DNA from: an uncultured Lactobacillus sp.
GTDB taxonomy: Bacteria; Bacillota; Bacilli; Lactobacillales; Lactobacillaceae
NCBI GenBank assembly: GCA_946477855.1
Contig: CAMKZU010000004.1
Location: forward strand, 1 to 64,000
Direction: 5' to 3'
Length of the DNA: 64,000 nucleotides
A program made the position numbers and the translations under genes. This document shows positions 8,145 to 16,943 of the stretch, in pieces. The notes under the pieces were generated by a model. It was not told the DNA's origin and ran no database searches. It was given only the letters and a program-made list of their open reading frames with translations. The number at the start of each line of letters is the position of its first letter. Position 1 is the first letter of the stretch.

Positions 8145-9371
8145 TCAATAAATCTTGGCTACACGCTCTACCAAGTTGGTTCCGTACTCGAATCCGTCTG
8201 CTTTAACTATTAGTTGGCTTTTTTCTGGCAATTGTTTAAACGCCACGTTAGTGCCATTATCCAGCCAAACAATGCGCTCGATCTTTTGGGGCGGGAAATT
8301 ATTAAATACTATTTCTCGCATTTTTTCTCCTCCCAGTACTACGTTTTGATTGCCAACATTACCTAGATTATCCACAAATAAATAATTACCTTTAATAAAA
8401 TCATTATCATTTCCAGCACCGGTATAAGTTTTATGCTCAAAATTATTGGTGTTATAGACTGCTTCTTTATTAATTGCCATCCATTGTTTAATAATTTCTA
8501 GTAACGACAGGCAATGAATATTTAAAGAGCCATCAAATTCTGGGCCCACGTTAATTAATAAATTTGCCCCCACTTTGCGAGTGTGACAAATTTGTTCAAT
8601 TAAGTGCCGCGCCGAAACATAATTAAGGTCATTTTGGGCATTGCCCCAATGTCTGTTTAGAGTCAATGAGGTTTCAGCAGCAAAATAACGATTATTTTGA
8701 AAATGGTTGATTACTTGAGGGTTGCCTCTTTCAAAAGTCAGGACGTCCACTTTTCGCCCGTCACTTATTCCTTGCTTTCCTAATCCGGTGTTGTTGGTAA
8801 TAATAGCTTGTGGCTGCAGTTTTCTAATTTCCTGATAAAGCTGCTCATCCTGCCAATCAGCGTTGGGTTTGTTCCAGTTACCATCAAACCAGAAACCGCC
8901 AATTTTGCCATAATTAGTGCAGAGGATTCCGATTAGCTGGCGTAATTCCTTTAAATACCCGTTAAAATCTGCCTGATATTTTTTATTATGCCAATCATAA
9001 GTAGCGTAGTAAATAAAAGGTGCAATTCCTTGCTCATGGCACTCATGTGTAAATATTTTAATTACATCTTTGCCAAAGGGTGTGTGAACACTATCAAAAT
9101 TGTGGATGCCCTTGGTATCAAATAAATAGAAGCCATCATGGTGCTTAGCAGTCAATACAATATACTTAAAACCGCATTCTTTGGCCAGTTTTACTAAGTT
9201 ATGAATATTATCTTCAATGGGATTAAATTCGCTAAAAGCGTTTTGATAATTGGTAATATTTAAAATATTTTGTGACCATTCTCCCTTAGCAAATCTTGAG
9301 TATAGTCCCCAATGAACAAAGAGGCCGATACCCATTTTTTCAAAATTTATCAGTTTAGGTGCTATTTCCAT
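8145..9371 (-). CDS. GH29 alpha-L-fucosidase, intracellular
   Basis: 408 aa, with no signal peptide, so the enzyme is cytoplasmic. The GH29 barrel is recognised by GIGLFVHWGLYSRF near the N-terminus, YIVLTAKHHDGFYLFDT with the paired histidines, and GGFWFDGNWNKP, whose Asp is the expected nucleophile. A GANLLINVGPEFDG motif precedes the C-terminal beta domain. It is the last gene of an operon with a lactose/cellobiose-type PTS and a MupG-like enzyme. This suggests it acts on a fucosylated glycoside that enters through that PTS, but specificity is not readable. Confidence 0.92.
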   Translation of the reverse strand: MEIAPKLINFEKMGIGLFVHWGLYSRFAKGEWSQNILNITNYQNAFSEFNPIEDNIHNLVKLAKECGFKYIVLTAKHHDGFYLFDTKGIHNFDSVHTPFGKDVIKIFTHECHEQGIAPFIYYATYDWHNKKYQADFNGYLKELRQLIGILCTNYGKIGGFWFDGNWNKPNADWQDEQLYQEIRKLQPQAIITNNTGLGKQGISDGRKVDVLTFERGNPQVINHFQNNRYFAAETSLTLNRHWGNAQNDLNYVSARHLIEQICHTRKVGANLLINVGPEFDGSLNIHCLSLLEIIKQWMAINKEAVYNTNNFEHKTYTGAGNDNDFIKGNYLFVDNLGNVGNQNVVLGGEKMREIVFNNFPPQKIERIVWLDNGTNVAFKQLPEKSQLIVKADGFEYGTNLVERVAKIY

Positions 9372-9416
9372 TATTTTTCTTTCGGACCAATTGGTGGACT
9401 AACTAATAGTAAATTA

Positions 9417-9755
9417 TTAATCCTTATTATTTCGTTTCTCTTGTTTCAACTTATTGATTTCTAAATTAGTTTTAATTAATTCAGTAGCTAAATCAAGAAA
9501 AGTTTCCGCTGTAATCATTTGGTCTTCAGCGTGCATATATAAGGGATCAATATTACTTTTACCAGTTTTGGCAAAGTCTGATATCACTTTTAAGTGCACA
9601 TTTTGTGCTTTTTTCAGTTCTTCTTTTGCATCCTTAAGTAATGGCTGAGGATCCTTTACTGTATCTCTGGAATCAGCTATTGCCGTCATTATTTCTGTTT
9701 TTGCCTGTCCGGAATGGCTGATAATTTCGAAACTGCTTTCTTCTAAACCTTTCAT
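9417..9755 (-). CDS. PTS IIA component, lactose/cellobiose family
   Basis: 112 aa from the ATG at 9755 (AAAGGA upstream). It carries phosphate from HPr to IIB. The family histidine is seen in YMHAEDQMITAETFLDLA, and the all-helical pattern (ISHSGQAKTEIMTAI, LKDAKEELKKAQNVH) is typical. It follows the MupG-like gene by 10 bases. An open frame continues upstream to 9836, but only by running into that gene. Confidence 0.92.
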   Translation of the reverse strand: MKGLEESSFEIISHSGQAKTEIMTAIADSRDTVKDPQPLLKDAKEELKKAQNVHLKVISDFAKTGKSNIDPLYMHAEDQMITAETFLDLATELIKTNLEINKLKQEKRNNKD

Positions 9756-9765
9756 AATTTTTCCT

Positions 9766-10860
9766 TTAATAACTAGCAAGCTCAATAAATTTAAATTTGT
9801 CCCACGGCTTGATAAAGTCGATATATTGCAAATCACTAGGGACTATCTGAGCAACAACATTTTTTAAATGATCATGATTATCCATGTTCTGTTTAACGAT
9901 ATTCAATTCACCCTTATATTGCTTGAAATCATTATTACCGATTGTAATCATTCCCCTTTTTAGGGTAGCTACAGGGTTATTCACAGGAATGTTTTGCTTA
10001 TTGTATTTTAATTTAACAAAAGTAGAACGAATAGCATAGCTGTTAATGTCCCCACGATTAAAGTGTAGATTTTTAAGCACTATTTCTCTTTCAAGTTCAG
10101 TGGCTGTAGGAACGAAGTCGATAAAAAATTGAGGAATATTCGAGCTTAACTTTGCCACCTTTTGTAATTCTTCGTCGCTGGCAAATGCGTTACCAATTAA
10201 AATATCGTCGATCAGTTGGGTATTAATCAAATATTGCGCCTGCTTTTCAATTGGAATTCCGCGGTGAATTTCTAAAGTAGGGAGGCCGGCATTATATGGA
10301 TGTGGCCCAATTTTACCAGAATTAGAAGAAATAAAAGCTGCTGTCCTTAACCCGAGGTCATGATATTTTTTGGTTGTGTTCAAAAAGTATTCTGTGTCTA
10401 AGCCAGTGTAGCGCTGGGGATAAAAGTTGTGGCAACCAATAATTTTGTCTTTTATGGGACTATAACTAAGGATGTTTTCCAAGTTCTTGGTGTCATTACT
10501 GATGTTGACTTCAATGGTTAGTCCTTCGGGATTGTAGGTCATAACTGATTCAGGCAGTCCGTCAAAGCTGGAATCTAGGCGTACAATATCAGCTCCTAAT
10601 TCTTTAAAAAAAGAAAGGTCATTATAACTGACATGCAAACTGGCAAATAAAGCAGGATTAACGTCTAAGCTAACCCACATTTTTCTTGCTCGGGCGTGGG
10701 TTAATACCGTTTTAAATTTATTAAGAGTTTTTGACTGATCTTCTGTCAGCTCCAACAGACTGGTAAAAAGTCTGCTAAAGCCTAAATCAGCCGCTTTATC
10801 AATATAATTAATGCAATCAGCGACACTACTTTTGTTCGGATAGACTGATATCCCCTTCAT
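9766..10860 (-). CDS. MupG-family phosphoglycosidase (DUF871, GH170)
   Basis: 364 aa. The N-terminal about 240 residues form a TIM barrel with family motifs GISVYPN at the start, GFSRLFTSL, ISLDV-like WVSLDVNP, IIGCHNFYPQRYTGL and KIGPHPYNAGLPTLE. The C-terminal domain is beta-rich and cyclophilin-like. Known members hydrolyse MurNAc-6-phosphate glycosides inside the cell, and DUF871 genes often sit beside lactose/cellobiose PTS genes. Its start overlaps the end of IIC by 35 bases, so it belongs to the PTS operon. It probably cleaves a phosphorylated sugar delivered by that PTS. Which sugar is unknown. Confidence 0.85.
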   Translation of the reverse strand: MKGISVYPNKSSVADCINYIDKAADLGFSRLFTSLLELTEDQSKTLNKFKTVLTHARARKMWVSLDVNPALFASLHVSYNDLSFFKELGADIVRLDSSFDGLPESVMTYNPEGLTIEVNISNDTKNLENILSYSPIKDKIIGCHNFYPQRYTGLDTEYFLNTTKKYHDLGLRTAAFISSNSGKIGPHPYNAGLPTLEIHRGIPIEKQAQYLINTQLIDDILIGNAFASDEELQKVAKLSSNIPQFFIDFVPTATELEREIVLKNLHFNRGDINSYAIRSTFVKLKYNKQNIPVNNPVATLKRGMITIGNNDFKQYKGELNIVKQNMDNHDHLKNVVAQIVPSDLQYIDFIKPWDKFKFIELASY

Positions 10861-12118
10861 TATTGCCTTCCTTTTCTAATTTTAATTGATTGTTGTCAAA
10901 CATTTTGAAGAATGGATAGTATATGGCAAGCGAAATCAAGATATTGATTATGCACAAAACTATTGCGCGCCAGTCAAAACCGGTAGACATCCAGGCACCA
11001 ATAGGTCCTGGAAGCGTCCAAGCAACTACAGCTCTAGTGTATGCCACTAGGTGCAATTTCATTGCGCCATAGGTTACGGCCGCCATTGCAGTAGGGGCTA
11101 AGACAAATGGGATTGCAAAATACGGGTTCATGATGATTGGAATACCAAAAATTAACGGTTCATTAATGTTAAAAATAGCAGGAAGAATTGTTACTGTACC
11201 CATTGCTTTACTGAATTTTGATTTACTAAAGAAAAGTAGGAGTATAGATAATGACAGGGTAGCGCCTGCACCACCAATCCAGACAAACCATTGGAAGAAT
11301 TGCTCGGTCATAAAGTGTACAGGAGCTTGACCGTGGGCAATTGCTGTTACATTGGCATTAAGGTTGGCATACCAGTATGGGTAAAGAATAGGGGTTGCGA
11401 TAACCATACCGTGAACGCCAAACAGCCAAACAATTGTAATCAGTAAGACTGGGATAATAGCTGATAGGAAAGTGTCACGACCAAAGTATCCAATTGGGGA
11501 GAAGACCCAAGTCAAAATCTTATTGATATCTAATTTGAATATTTCTTTCAGAATAAACGAAACGACAATGATTAAAACACCTGGTATCAGGGCACTGAAA
11601 GATTTTCCGACAGCTGCCGGAACACCATTAGGCATCTTAATAACTAAGTTGTGCTGGTTAAAGAACCGCACTATTTCGGTAGCGAAAATAGCACAAAGTA
11701 TGGCAGTAAATAAACCTTGAGCGCCCATGTTGCTGATAGAAACGTAGGTACCTGCTGCCAAACCAGCTTTAGGCTTGTTTAAAACCATAGGTTCAATAGC
11801 TAAAATGAAAAAAGACATTTCAGCTAAAACGCTGGTTGATATTGGATCAACTTTGTAATATTTTGACAAATGAGATGTGATTGAAAAAACACAGTAAATA
11901 GCCATTAGGTTAATGGAATAATACATTGGCACCGATAGCATGGCAGCATAAGGCTTAATAAAATTATTCCATGAAGCAATTGGCAAGTTTAACAGGATAG
12001 TAAAGAAGGAGCCGATAATTGAAACGGGGATGATTACCGACATTCCGTCTCTAATAGCAGTTAGATAGCGATTGTTGGCAATTTGCCCCATCTTTGCGGA
12101 AATGGTATCATAACTCAT
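10826..12118 (-). CDS. PTS IIC permease, lactose/cellobiose family
   Basis: 430 aa with about ten hydrophobic segments. Family signatures include the N-terminal ANNRYLTAIRDGMSVIIPVS, the central VWLFGVHGMVIATPI and the later INEPLIFGIPIIMNPYFAIPF. It moves the sugar through the membrane while IIB phosphorylates it. The start overlaps the IIB stop by 4 bases, and the end overlaps the MupG-like gene. Confidence 0.93.
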   Translation of the reverse strand: MSYDTISAKMGQIANNRYLTAIRDGMSVIIPVSIIGSFFTILLNLPIASWNNFIKPYAAMLSVPMYYSINLMAIYCVFSITSHLSKYYKVDPISTSVLAEMSFFILAIEPMVLNKPKAGLAAGTYVSISNMGAQGLFTAILCAIFATEIVRFFNQHNLVIKMPNGVPAAVGKSFSALIPGVLIIVVSFILKEIFKLDINKILTWVFSPIGYFGRDTFLSAIIPVLLITIVWLFGVHGMVIATPILYPYWYANLNANVTAIAHGQAPVHFMTEQFFQWFVWIGGAGATLSLSILLLFFSKSKFSKAMGTVTILPAIFNINEPLIFGIPIIMNPYFAIPFVLAPTAMAAVTYGAMKLHLVAYTRAVVAWTLPGPIGAWMSTGFDWRAIVLCIINILISLAIYYPFFKMFDNNQLKLEKEGNNEGDISLSEQK

Positions 12119-12426
12119 TTTTCAGCCTCCTGGTTAACTAATTCGTACAACTGGTTGATTTTTGCTGGCGTGTACATGGTCATGGGAATAAGAATAAATT
12201 CGGTATTTTTCTTAGCAGCTTCTTCTTCGAAGTCTTTTTTCTTAAAGGAAACTTGAGGGGCTAGAAGAATAAATTGATAATCTTCTTCATTCAAGTCGTC
12301 AGGCACCTTATCAATGCTGGTTTCATGAACTGTCCAATTTTGCCCATGTTTAGCTGCTTCATTTTGTAATGCGGTTGCTAACAGGGATGAACTCATACCA
12401 CCACCACATGCTAGTAATATCTTCAT
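12115..12426 (-). CDS. PTS IIB component, lactose/cellobiose family
   Basis: 103 aa from the ATG at 12426, which has AGGAGG 6 bases upstream. The phospho-acceptor cysteine is in MKILLACGGGMSSSLLA at the N-terminus, the standard lactose/cellobiose IIB P-loop. It is the first gene of the operon IIB-IIC-MupG-IIA-fucosidase. Two near-identical palindromes lie just upstream (see the operator entry). Confidence 0.93.
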   Translation of the reverse strand: MKILLACGGGMSSSLLATALQNEAAKHGQNWTVHETSIDKVPDDLNEEDYQFILLAPQVSFKKKDFEEEAAKKNTEFILIPMTMYTPAKINQLYELVNQEAEK

Positions 12427-12443
12427 AATTTTCCTCCTTATAA

Positions 12444-12521
12444 TGAATCGTTTCAAATTTGTTAAAAACTAATAAATGATGAACTAATAAATTAATATTT
12501 AGATCAAAATGAAACATTTCA
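12444..12521 (-). promoter_or_regulatory. Two LacI-type operator candidates before the PTS-fucosidase operon
   Basis: TGAATCGTTTCA at 12444-12455 and the perfect palindrome TGAAACATTTCA at 12510-12521 share the arms TGAA(A)/(T)TTCA. Their centres are 66 bases apart, about six helical turns. The first is 18 bases before the IIB ATG, where a bound repressor would block initiation. The LacI gene at 12570-13544 is the obvious candidate binder. Confidence 0.65.
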
Positions 12522-12557
12522 AATTACAGATAAATTATATTACCATATTCAGCTTGC

Positions 12558-12572
12558 CGCAAGCGCTTCCTA
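12558..12572 (-). promoter_or_regulatory. Near-match to a catabolite (cre) site
   Basis: Read on the minus strand, the sequence agrees with the cre consensus WTGNAANCGNWNNCW at 13 of 15 positions around the core GGAAGCGCTT. It overlaps the stop codon of the LacI gene and lies upstream of the PTS operon, a sensible place for CcpA control. Confidence 0.45.
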
Positions 12573-13544
12573 CATTTTGTGAAAAATATTATTGCAATAG
12601 ATTGTTTGATAATTAGTTTGGTTTGACTTAGTCAATCTGTTAATTAATAGCCTGCCAGCAGTATTGCCAATTTGATCTAGAGGTTGTTCAATTGAGCTGA
12701 TACCGGGATAAAAAATGTCATTAATAAAAAAGTGATCGTATACTAAAAACTTAACTCTTTTATTACACCATTTTTGGTAATAAGCTTTGATCGCACCTAA
12801 AGACATATAATAATTAATAACAAATACTGCATCTAAATCCTTATTTTGATTGGTGAGATAATTAAATCCGTCATAACCAGATTTGATGGTATAATCGCCA
12901 GACCAAATGTATTTTTTACGCAAAGGTATATTATTTTGCAATAAGGCGTCTTCATAGCCTTGCTGCCTTTTTTGAGTAATATAATTATCCACCGAACCTG
13001 TAATGATGCCGATATTGCGGTAACCCTTTTTAATTAGATAATTAATGCCCGTCTTTGAAGATTCATAATTATTAACTACTACCGCATCTGATTTAAGCCC
13101 TTTAATCGGGGCGTCAATTGCGACAATGGGGATGTTCGTTTTGCTAATCTTATTGAGCATCGGTGTCACTTTATCTTGGTGGAAAACGACTAGGGCATCT
13201 ATTGACCTGTTAATTAAAAAATCAATTTTTTGCTCAAGGCGTTTTTTATCATCGTGATAATCACAGACGATGATGCTGTAGCCAAATTGTTCTACATAAG
13301 TTTCAATCGCAGAAACGATTGACATGGAAAAATAATCGGTTAATTGATTAATGACAATTCCGATTGACATGGTTTTATTTTTCTTTAAACCGCTGGCTAT
13401 AATATTTTGATGGTAATCTAATTCTTTCATAGCCTGTTTTATGCGTTGAGCTGTGACTTTCTTTTGCTGTTTACCGTTGAGATAATTTGAAACCGAGCCT
13501 ATTGATACACCAGCTAATGTTGCCACATCTTTAACTGTTGCCAC
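12570..13544 (-). CDS. LacI-family repressor of the PTS-fucosidase operon
   Basis: 324 aa. The N-terminal helix-turn-helix and hinge are plain (ATVKDVATLAGVSIGSVSNYLNG). A periplasmic-binding-protein-like effector domain follows (IGIVINQLTDYFSMSI, DALVVFHQDK, NIGIITGSVDN, ISSIEQPLDQIG). It is upstream of the IIB gene on the same strand with a 143-base spacer holding the operator pair, so it is the likely local repressor. Promoter and operators of its own were not identified. Confidence 0.92.
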   Translation of the reverse strand: MATVKDVATLAGVSIGSVSNYLNGKQQKKVTAQRIKQAMKELDYHQNIIASGLKKNKTMSIGIVINQLTDYFSMSIVSAIETYVEQFGYSIIVCDYHDDKKRLEQKIDFLINRSIDALVVFHQDKVTPMLNKISKTNIPIVAIDAPIKGLKSDAVVVNNYESSKTGINYLIKKGYRNIGIITGSVDNYITQKRQQGYEDALLQNNIPLRKKYIWSGDYTIKSGYDGFNYLTNQNKDLDAVFVINYYMSLGAIKAYYQKWCNKRVKFLVYDHFFINDIFYPGISSIEQPLDQIGNTAGRLLINRLTKSNQTNYQTIYCNNIFHKM

Positions 13545-13658
13545 TTTTATGACCTCTTTTAAAACTGTTAGAATAATAAAATTGTTATTACATTCATGAT
13601 TTAAATATAAAAATTAAGTTAGTTAAAAAATAATCCGCATTTCTAAATACATAATAAA

Positions 13659-13685
13659 AGTATTGGTCTATACAAGTCCAATACT
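13659..13685 (-). terminator. Terminator after the GatD-like gene
   Basis: AGTATTGG pairs perfectly with CCAATACT around an 11-base loop. The minus-strand continuation is TTTATTAT. It lies 46 bases beyond the stop of the gene at 13731-14405. Confidence 0.6.
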
Positions 13686-13730
13686 CACACATTAAATATT
13701 TGATTTTAAATAGTTTGCGGATAGCTTTTG

Positions 13731-14405
13731 TTATTGGGCATTTACCCGCTCATTATGCCATTCTAAAATCATTTTGACTATGGCATTCGCAACATTTAAG
13801 TTTTTTAATATTGGGCCATGAGAATATGTTCCAATAAAATTGCGGTAACGCAAACCTTCAACGTGGTCTTGGGGATTGTTGCCATAGCCTTCAATCATTT
13901 CGCCAAGAGGATGCAGCTTGTCTTTGTCATCAAAATAGGTTTGTCCTGAATGATTTTCAAAGGCTTTGACTTCACCCCATTCACTCATATAGCGGGTATC
14001 GCCAATCATGCGTTTGTCTGCTTTAAAGACAGTATGAAATGGTAGAATATCTAACCCTTTAATTGTGACGCCAGCATTAGTTTTGTAATAAGTGCCTACG
14101 AGCTGATAGCCGCCACAGACACCTAACATAGGTTTGCCTTCATTAATATACTTGGTTAATGTTTCCTTATGACGCGGTAAATCTTTGGCAACAACCGTCT
14201 GTTCAAAATCTTGTCCGCCGCCAAAAAAGATAAAGTCATAGTCAAAAGCATTAAACTTGGCGCCAAGAGAAATATTATCAACTTGTGTGTGATAGTTTTG
14301 CTTTTTGAGCAAAAAACTAATAATTTTAACATCGCCTGAATCACCATAAGTATTCATCAGGTCTTCGTATAAGTATGCAACTTTGATTGTTTTATTCGTC
14401 ATCAT
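13731..14405 (-). CDS. GatD-like type 1 glutamine amidotransferase
   Basis: 224 aa. This is the CobB/CobQ-like amidotransferase family that includes GatD, the glutaminase subunit of lipid II isoglutaminyl synthase. The nucleophilic cysteine is in PMLGVCGGYQLVG, and the histidine in FIGTYSHGPIL near the C-terminus. YLYEDLMNTYGDSGDV at the N-terminus matches the family start. GatD normally sits beside its Mur-ligase partner MurT, but no murT-like gene is on either side here. The upstream gene, 62 bases away on the same strand, is a pyridoxine/HMP kinase. Confidence 0.8.
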   Translation of the reverse strand: MMTNKTIKVAYLYEDLMNTYGDSGDVKIISFLLKKQNYHTQVDNISLGAKFNAFDYDFIFFGGGQDFEQTVVAKDLPRHKETLTKYINEGKPMLGVCGGYQLVGTYYKTNAGVTIKGLDILPFHTVFKADKRMIGDTRYMSEWGEVKAFENHSGQTYFDDKDKLHPLGEMIEGYGNNPQDHVEGLRYRNFIGTYSHGPILKNLNVANAIVKMILEWHNERVNAQ

Positions 14406-14467
14406 GCACCAACCTCTATTATCTTGTTTAAAGTATATCTTAATAGCTAGAAGTGGGCAAAGAATAG

Positions 14468-15280
14468 TTATTTAAGATTTTGCTGCGCTGCAAAATGATT
14501 AATTGGCCCATATTTTGAGCCAACTTCAATGGGATGGGCAATAGCTTCGTACGTGAAGTCCTTAGCAGTTTGCACACTGTCAATAATGGTCTGCCCCTTG
14601 GCTAATTCAGCAGCAATCACAGCAGAGAGGGTATCACCAGTGCCGTTAATTCTGTCTGTGTTGATAAAAGGCTTGGAAAATTCATGGAATTTGCCGTCTG
14701 CCGTAAGTAATATGTCAGTTACTTGCGACTGGCTGGAGTTGTCGTGGCGGCCTTTCATCAATACATTTTTGGCACCCATATTGTGCAGCTTTTTAGCGCC
14801 TGCATAAATTTCATCCTTGCTATCCAAATTTAAACCAGTCAGTTTTTGCTGCTCGTAAAAGTTAGGTGTGATAATGTCGGCAAGCGGCATTAACTCCTCA
14901 AGAAAGGCATTATAGGCGTCGTCATCAAGCAGGGTGTCACCATGTTTGGTCATTATCACCGGATCAAGCACGATTTTACCCATATCGTATTTGCGCAAAT
15001 TAGCAGCGACACAGGCAATGACTTCCTTGTTAGCCAGCATACCGGTTTTAAGCGCACTAATTTTAAAATCATCATTTAAAACGTCAAATTGCTTTTGAAT
15101 AAAAGAAATAGGCATGACTTCTTGAGCATAAATTCCAGTAGTGTTTCCAGCTACAGCAGCTGTTAAAAGGCCCATACCATATACTTGGCGGGCATAAAAT
15201 GAATGCAGGTCAGCAGTCATACCAGCGCTGCCATCGCTATCGTTGCCGGCAATTGTTAAAGCAATAATTTCTTTTCTCAT
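14468..15280 (-). CDS. Pyridoxine/HMP kinase (ThiD family, second copy)
   Basis: 270 aa of the ThiD/PdxK ribokinase fold: ALTIAGNDSDGSAGMTADLH at the start, LKTGMLANKEV, LDPVIMTKHGDTLL, TPNFYEQQKLTG, VLMKGRH and RINGTGDTLSAVI. It lies outside the riboswitch-controlled thiamine operon that already has thiD. The neighbouring genes give no thiamine link. A role in vitamin B6 salvage (pyridoxine, pyridoxal or pyridoxamine kinase) is more likely, as for the Bacillus PdxK enzyme of this family, but sequence alone does not settle it. Confidence 0.8.
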   Translation of the reverse strand: MRKEIIALTIAGNDSDGSAGMTADLHSFYARQVYGMGLLTAAVAGNTTGIYAQEVMPISFIQKQFDVLNDDFKISALKTGMLANKEVIACVAANLRKYDMGKIVLDPVIMTKHGDTLLDDDAYNAFLEELMPLADIITPNFYEQQKLTGLNLDSKDEIYAGAKKLHNMGAKNVLMKGRHDNSSQSQVTDILLTADGKFHEFSKPFINTDRINGTGDTLSAVIAAELAKGQTIIDSVQTAKDFTYEAIAHPIEVGSKYGPINHFAAQQNLK

Positions 15281-15419
15281 TATTATGTATCCTCATTTTA
15301 ATAAAAGCTCTATGTAACCAGTATAACTTAAAATAACTATAATGTTATAATTATTTCTTGTAAAAGCACTGCTGGGTAGTAAAATTAACTTAAATCGCTT
15401 TCTTTTGGAGAGGATACGT

Positions 15420-16922
15420 ATGGTAAAAAAATATATTATGGCAATTGATGAAGGGACTACTTCAACCAGAGCAATGATCATTGATCATCAAGGTCAAAAA
15501 ATAGCGTCTTCACAAAAAGAATTCCCCCAGTATTTTCCCCAGCCCGGTTGGGTAGAGCACAACGCCGAAGAAATTTGGCATGCAGTACAAAGTACTATTG
15601 CTAATGCCATGATTAATTCTGGTGTGCGACCAGAGCAGATAGCGGCTATTGGTATTACTAATCAGCGTGAAACCACAGTTATTTGGGATAAAAAAACCGG
15701 CAAGCCTATTTATAACGCAATTGTTTGGCAGTCGCGTCAAACTACCGCGTTAGCTGAAAAATTAAAAAATGACGGTTTTAGTGACCTGATCCATCAGAAA
15801 ACAGGGCTGATTATTGATCCGTACTTTAGTGCAACCAAAATTCGCTGGCTTTTAGATCATGTTGCAGGAGCACAAGAAAGGGCCGAAAAAGGTGAATTGC
15901 TTTTTGGCACCATTGATAGTTGGCTCTTATGGAATTTGACCAATGGCGAAGTCCATGTGACCGATTATACTAATGCTTCCAGAACCATGCTTTTTAATAT
16001 TCATGATCTAAAATGGGATGATGACATCTTAAAGCTGCTCAATATCCCTCAAGCAATGCTACCGGAAGTAAAGTCTAATTCTGAAATATACGGTTATACT
16101 AAGTCCTATACTTTTTTCGGGGGCAAAGTGCCAATAGCCGGCATTGCTGGGGATCAGCAGGCAGCCTTATTTGGTCAGCTGGCCTTGAAGAAGGGTATGG
16201 TAAAGAATACTTATGGCACTGGTTCATTTATTGTGATGAACACGGGAAATGAACCGACAGAATCGGATAATAATCTGTTGACAACTATTGCTTATGGTCT
16301 AAATGGTGAAATTTCTTATGCTTTAGAGGGCTCTATTTTTGTTTCCGGCAGTGCGATCCAGTGGCTGCGTGACTCCATGAAAATGATCAAGATAGCTGCA
16401 GATTCAGAAAAAGCGGCCAAGCAGTCAAAGTCTGAAAACGAGGTTTATGTTGTTCCGGCATTTACCGGCTTGGGCGCACCATACTGGGATTCGGAAGCAC
16501 GTGGCGCCGTTTTTGGCATCACACGGGGAACAAATAACTACGATTTTATCAAGGCGACGTTGCAATCGCTGGCTTATCAAACACGTGATGTAGTTGACAC
16601 AATGCAAGAAGATTCGGGCATTACAATTCCTGCTTTACGCGTTGACGGTGGCGCATCAAATAACGATTATCTGTTGCAATTTCAATCTGATATTTTAGGA
16701 ATCAAAATAGAACGTGCTCAAGTATTGGAAACAACCTCAATGGGTGCAGCTTTCTTAGCTGGACTAGCTGTTGGTTATTGGCAAAACGTTGAGGAATTAA
16801 AGGATATTTTTGTTATAGGTAAAACCTTTGCTCCGCAAATGTCACAGAGTGAAAGAGAAAATCTCTATCATGGCTGGAAGAAAGCAGTTAAAGCTACTCA
16901 ACTATTTGCGCATGACAAATAA
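15420..16922 (+). CDS. glpK: Glycerol kinase
   Basis: 500 aa from the ATG at 15420, with GGAGAGG upstream. It phosphorylates glycerol with ATP. FGGY-fold motifs are present: [36 protein letters not shown], the glycerol-site [23 protein letters not shown], and the C-terminal [18 protein letters not shown]. In Bacillus and Enterococcus GlpK a histidine (YHFFGGEVPIAG in B. subtilis) is phosphorylated by HPr; here the same place reads [13 protein letters not shown], so the His is Thr. No glpF or glpO is adjacent. It is followed by a tyrosine phosphatase gene. Confidence 0.93.
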   Translation: MVKKYIMAIDEGTTSTRAMIIDHQGQKIASSQKEFPQYFPQPGWVEHNAEEIWHAVQSTIANAMINSGVRPEQIAAIGITNQRETTVIWDKKTGKPIYNAIVWQSRQTTALAEKLKNDGFSDLIHQKTGLIIDPYFSATKIRWLLDHVAGAQERAEKGELLFGTIDSWLLWNLTNGEVHVTDYTNASRTMLFNIHDLKWDDDILKLLNIPQAMLPEVKSNSEIYGYTKSYTFFGGKVPIAGIAGDQQAALFGQLALKKGMVKNTYGTGSFIVMNTGNEPTESDNNLLTTIAYGLNGEISYALEGSIFVSGSAIQWLRDSMKMIKIAADSEKAAKQSKSENEVYVVPAFTGLGAPYWDSEARGAVFGITRGTNNYDFIKATLQSLAYQTRDVVDTMQEDSGITIPALRVDGGASNNDYLLQFQSDILGIKIERAQVLETTSMGAAFLAGLAVGYWQNVEELKDIFVIGKTFAPQMSQSERENLYHGWKKAVKATQLFAHDK

Positions 16923-16943
16923 AAATATAGGGAGGTAAGAAGA

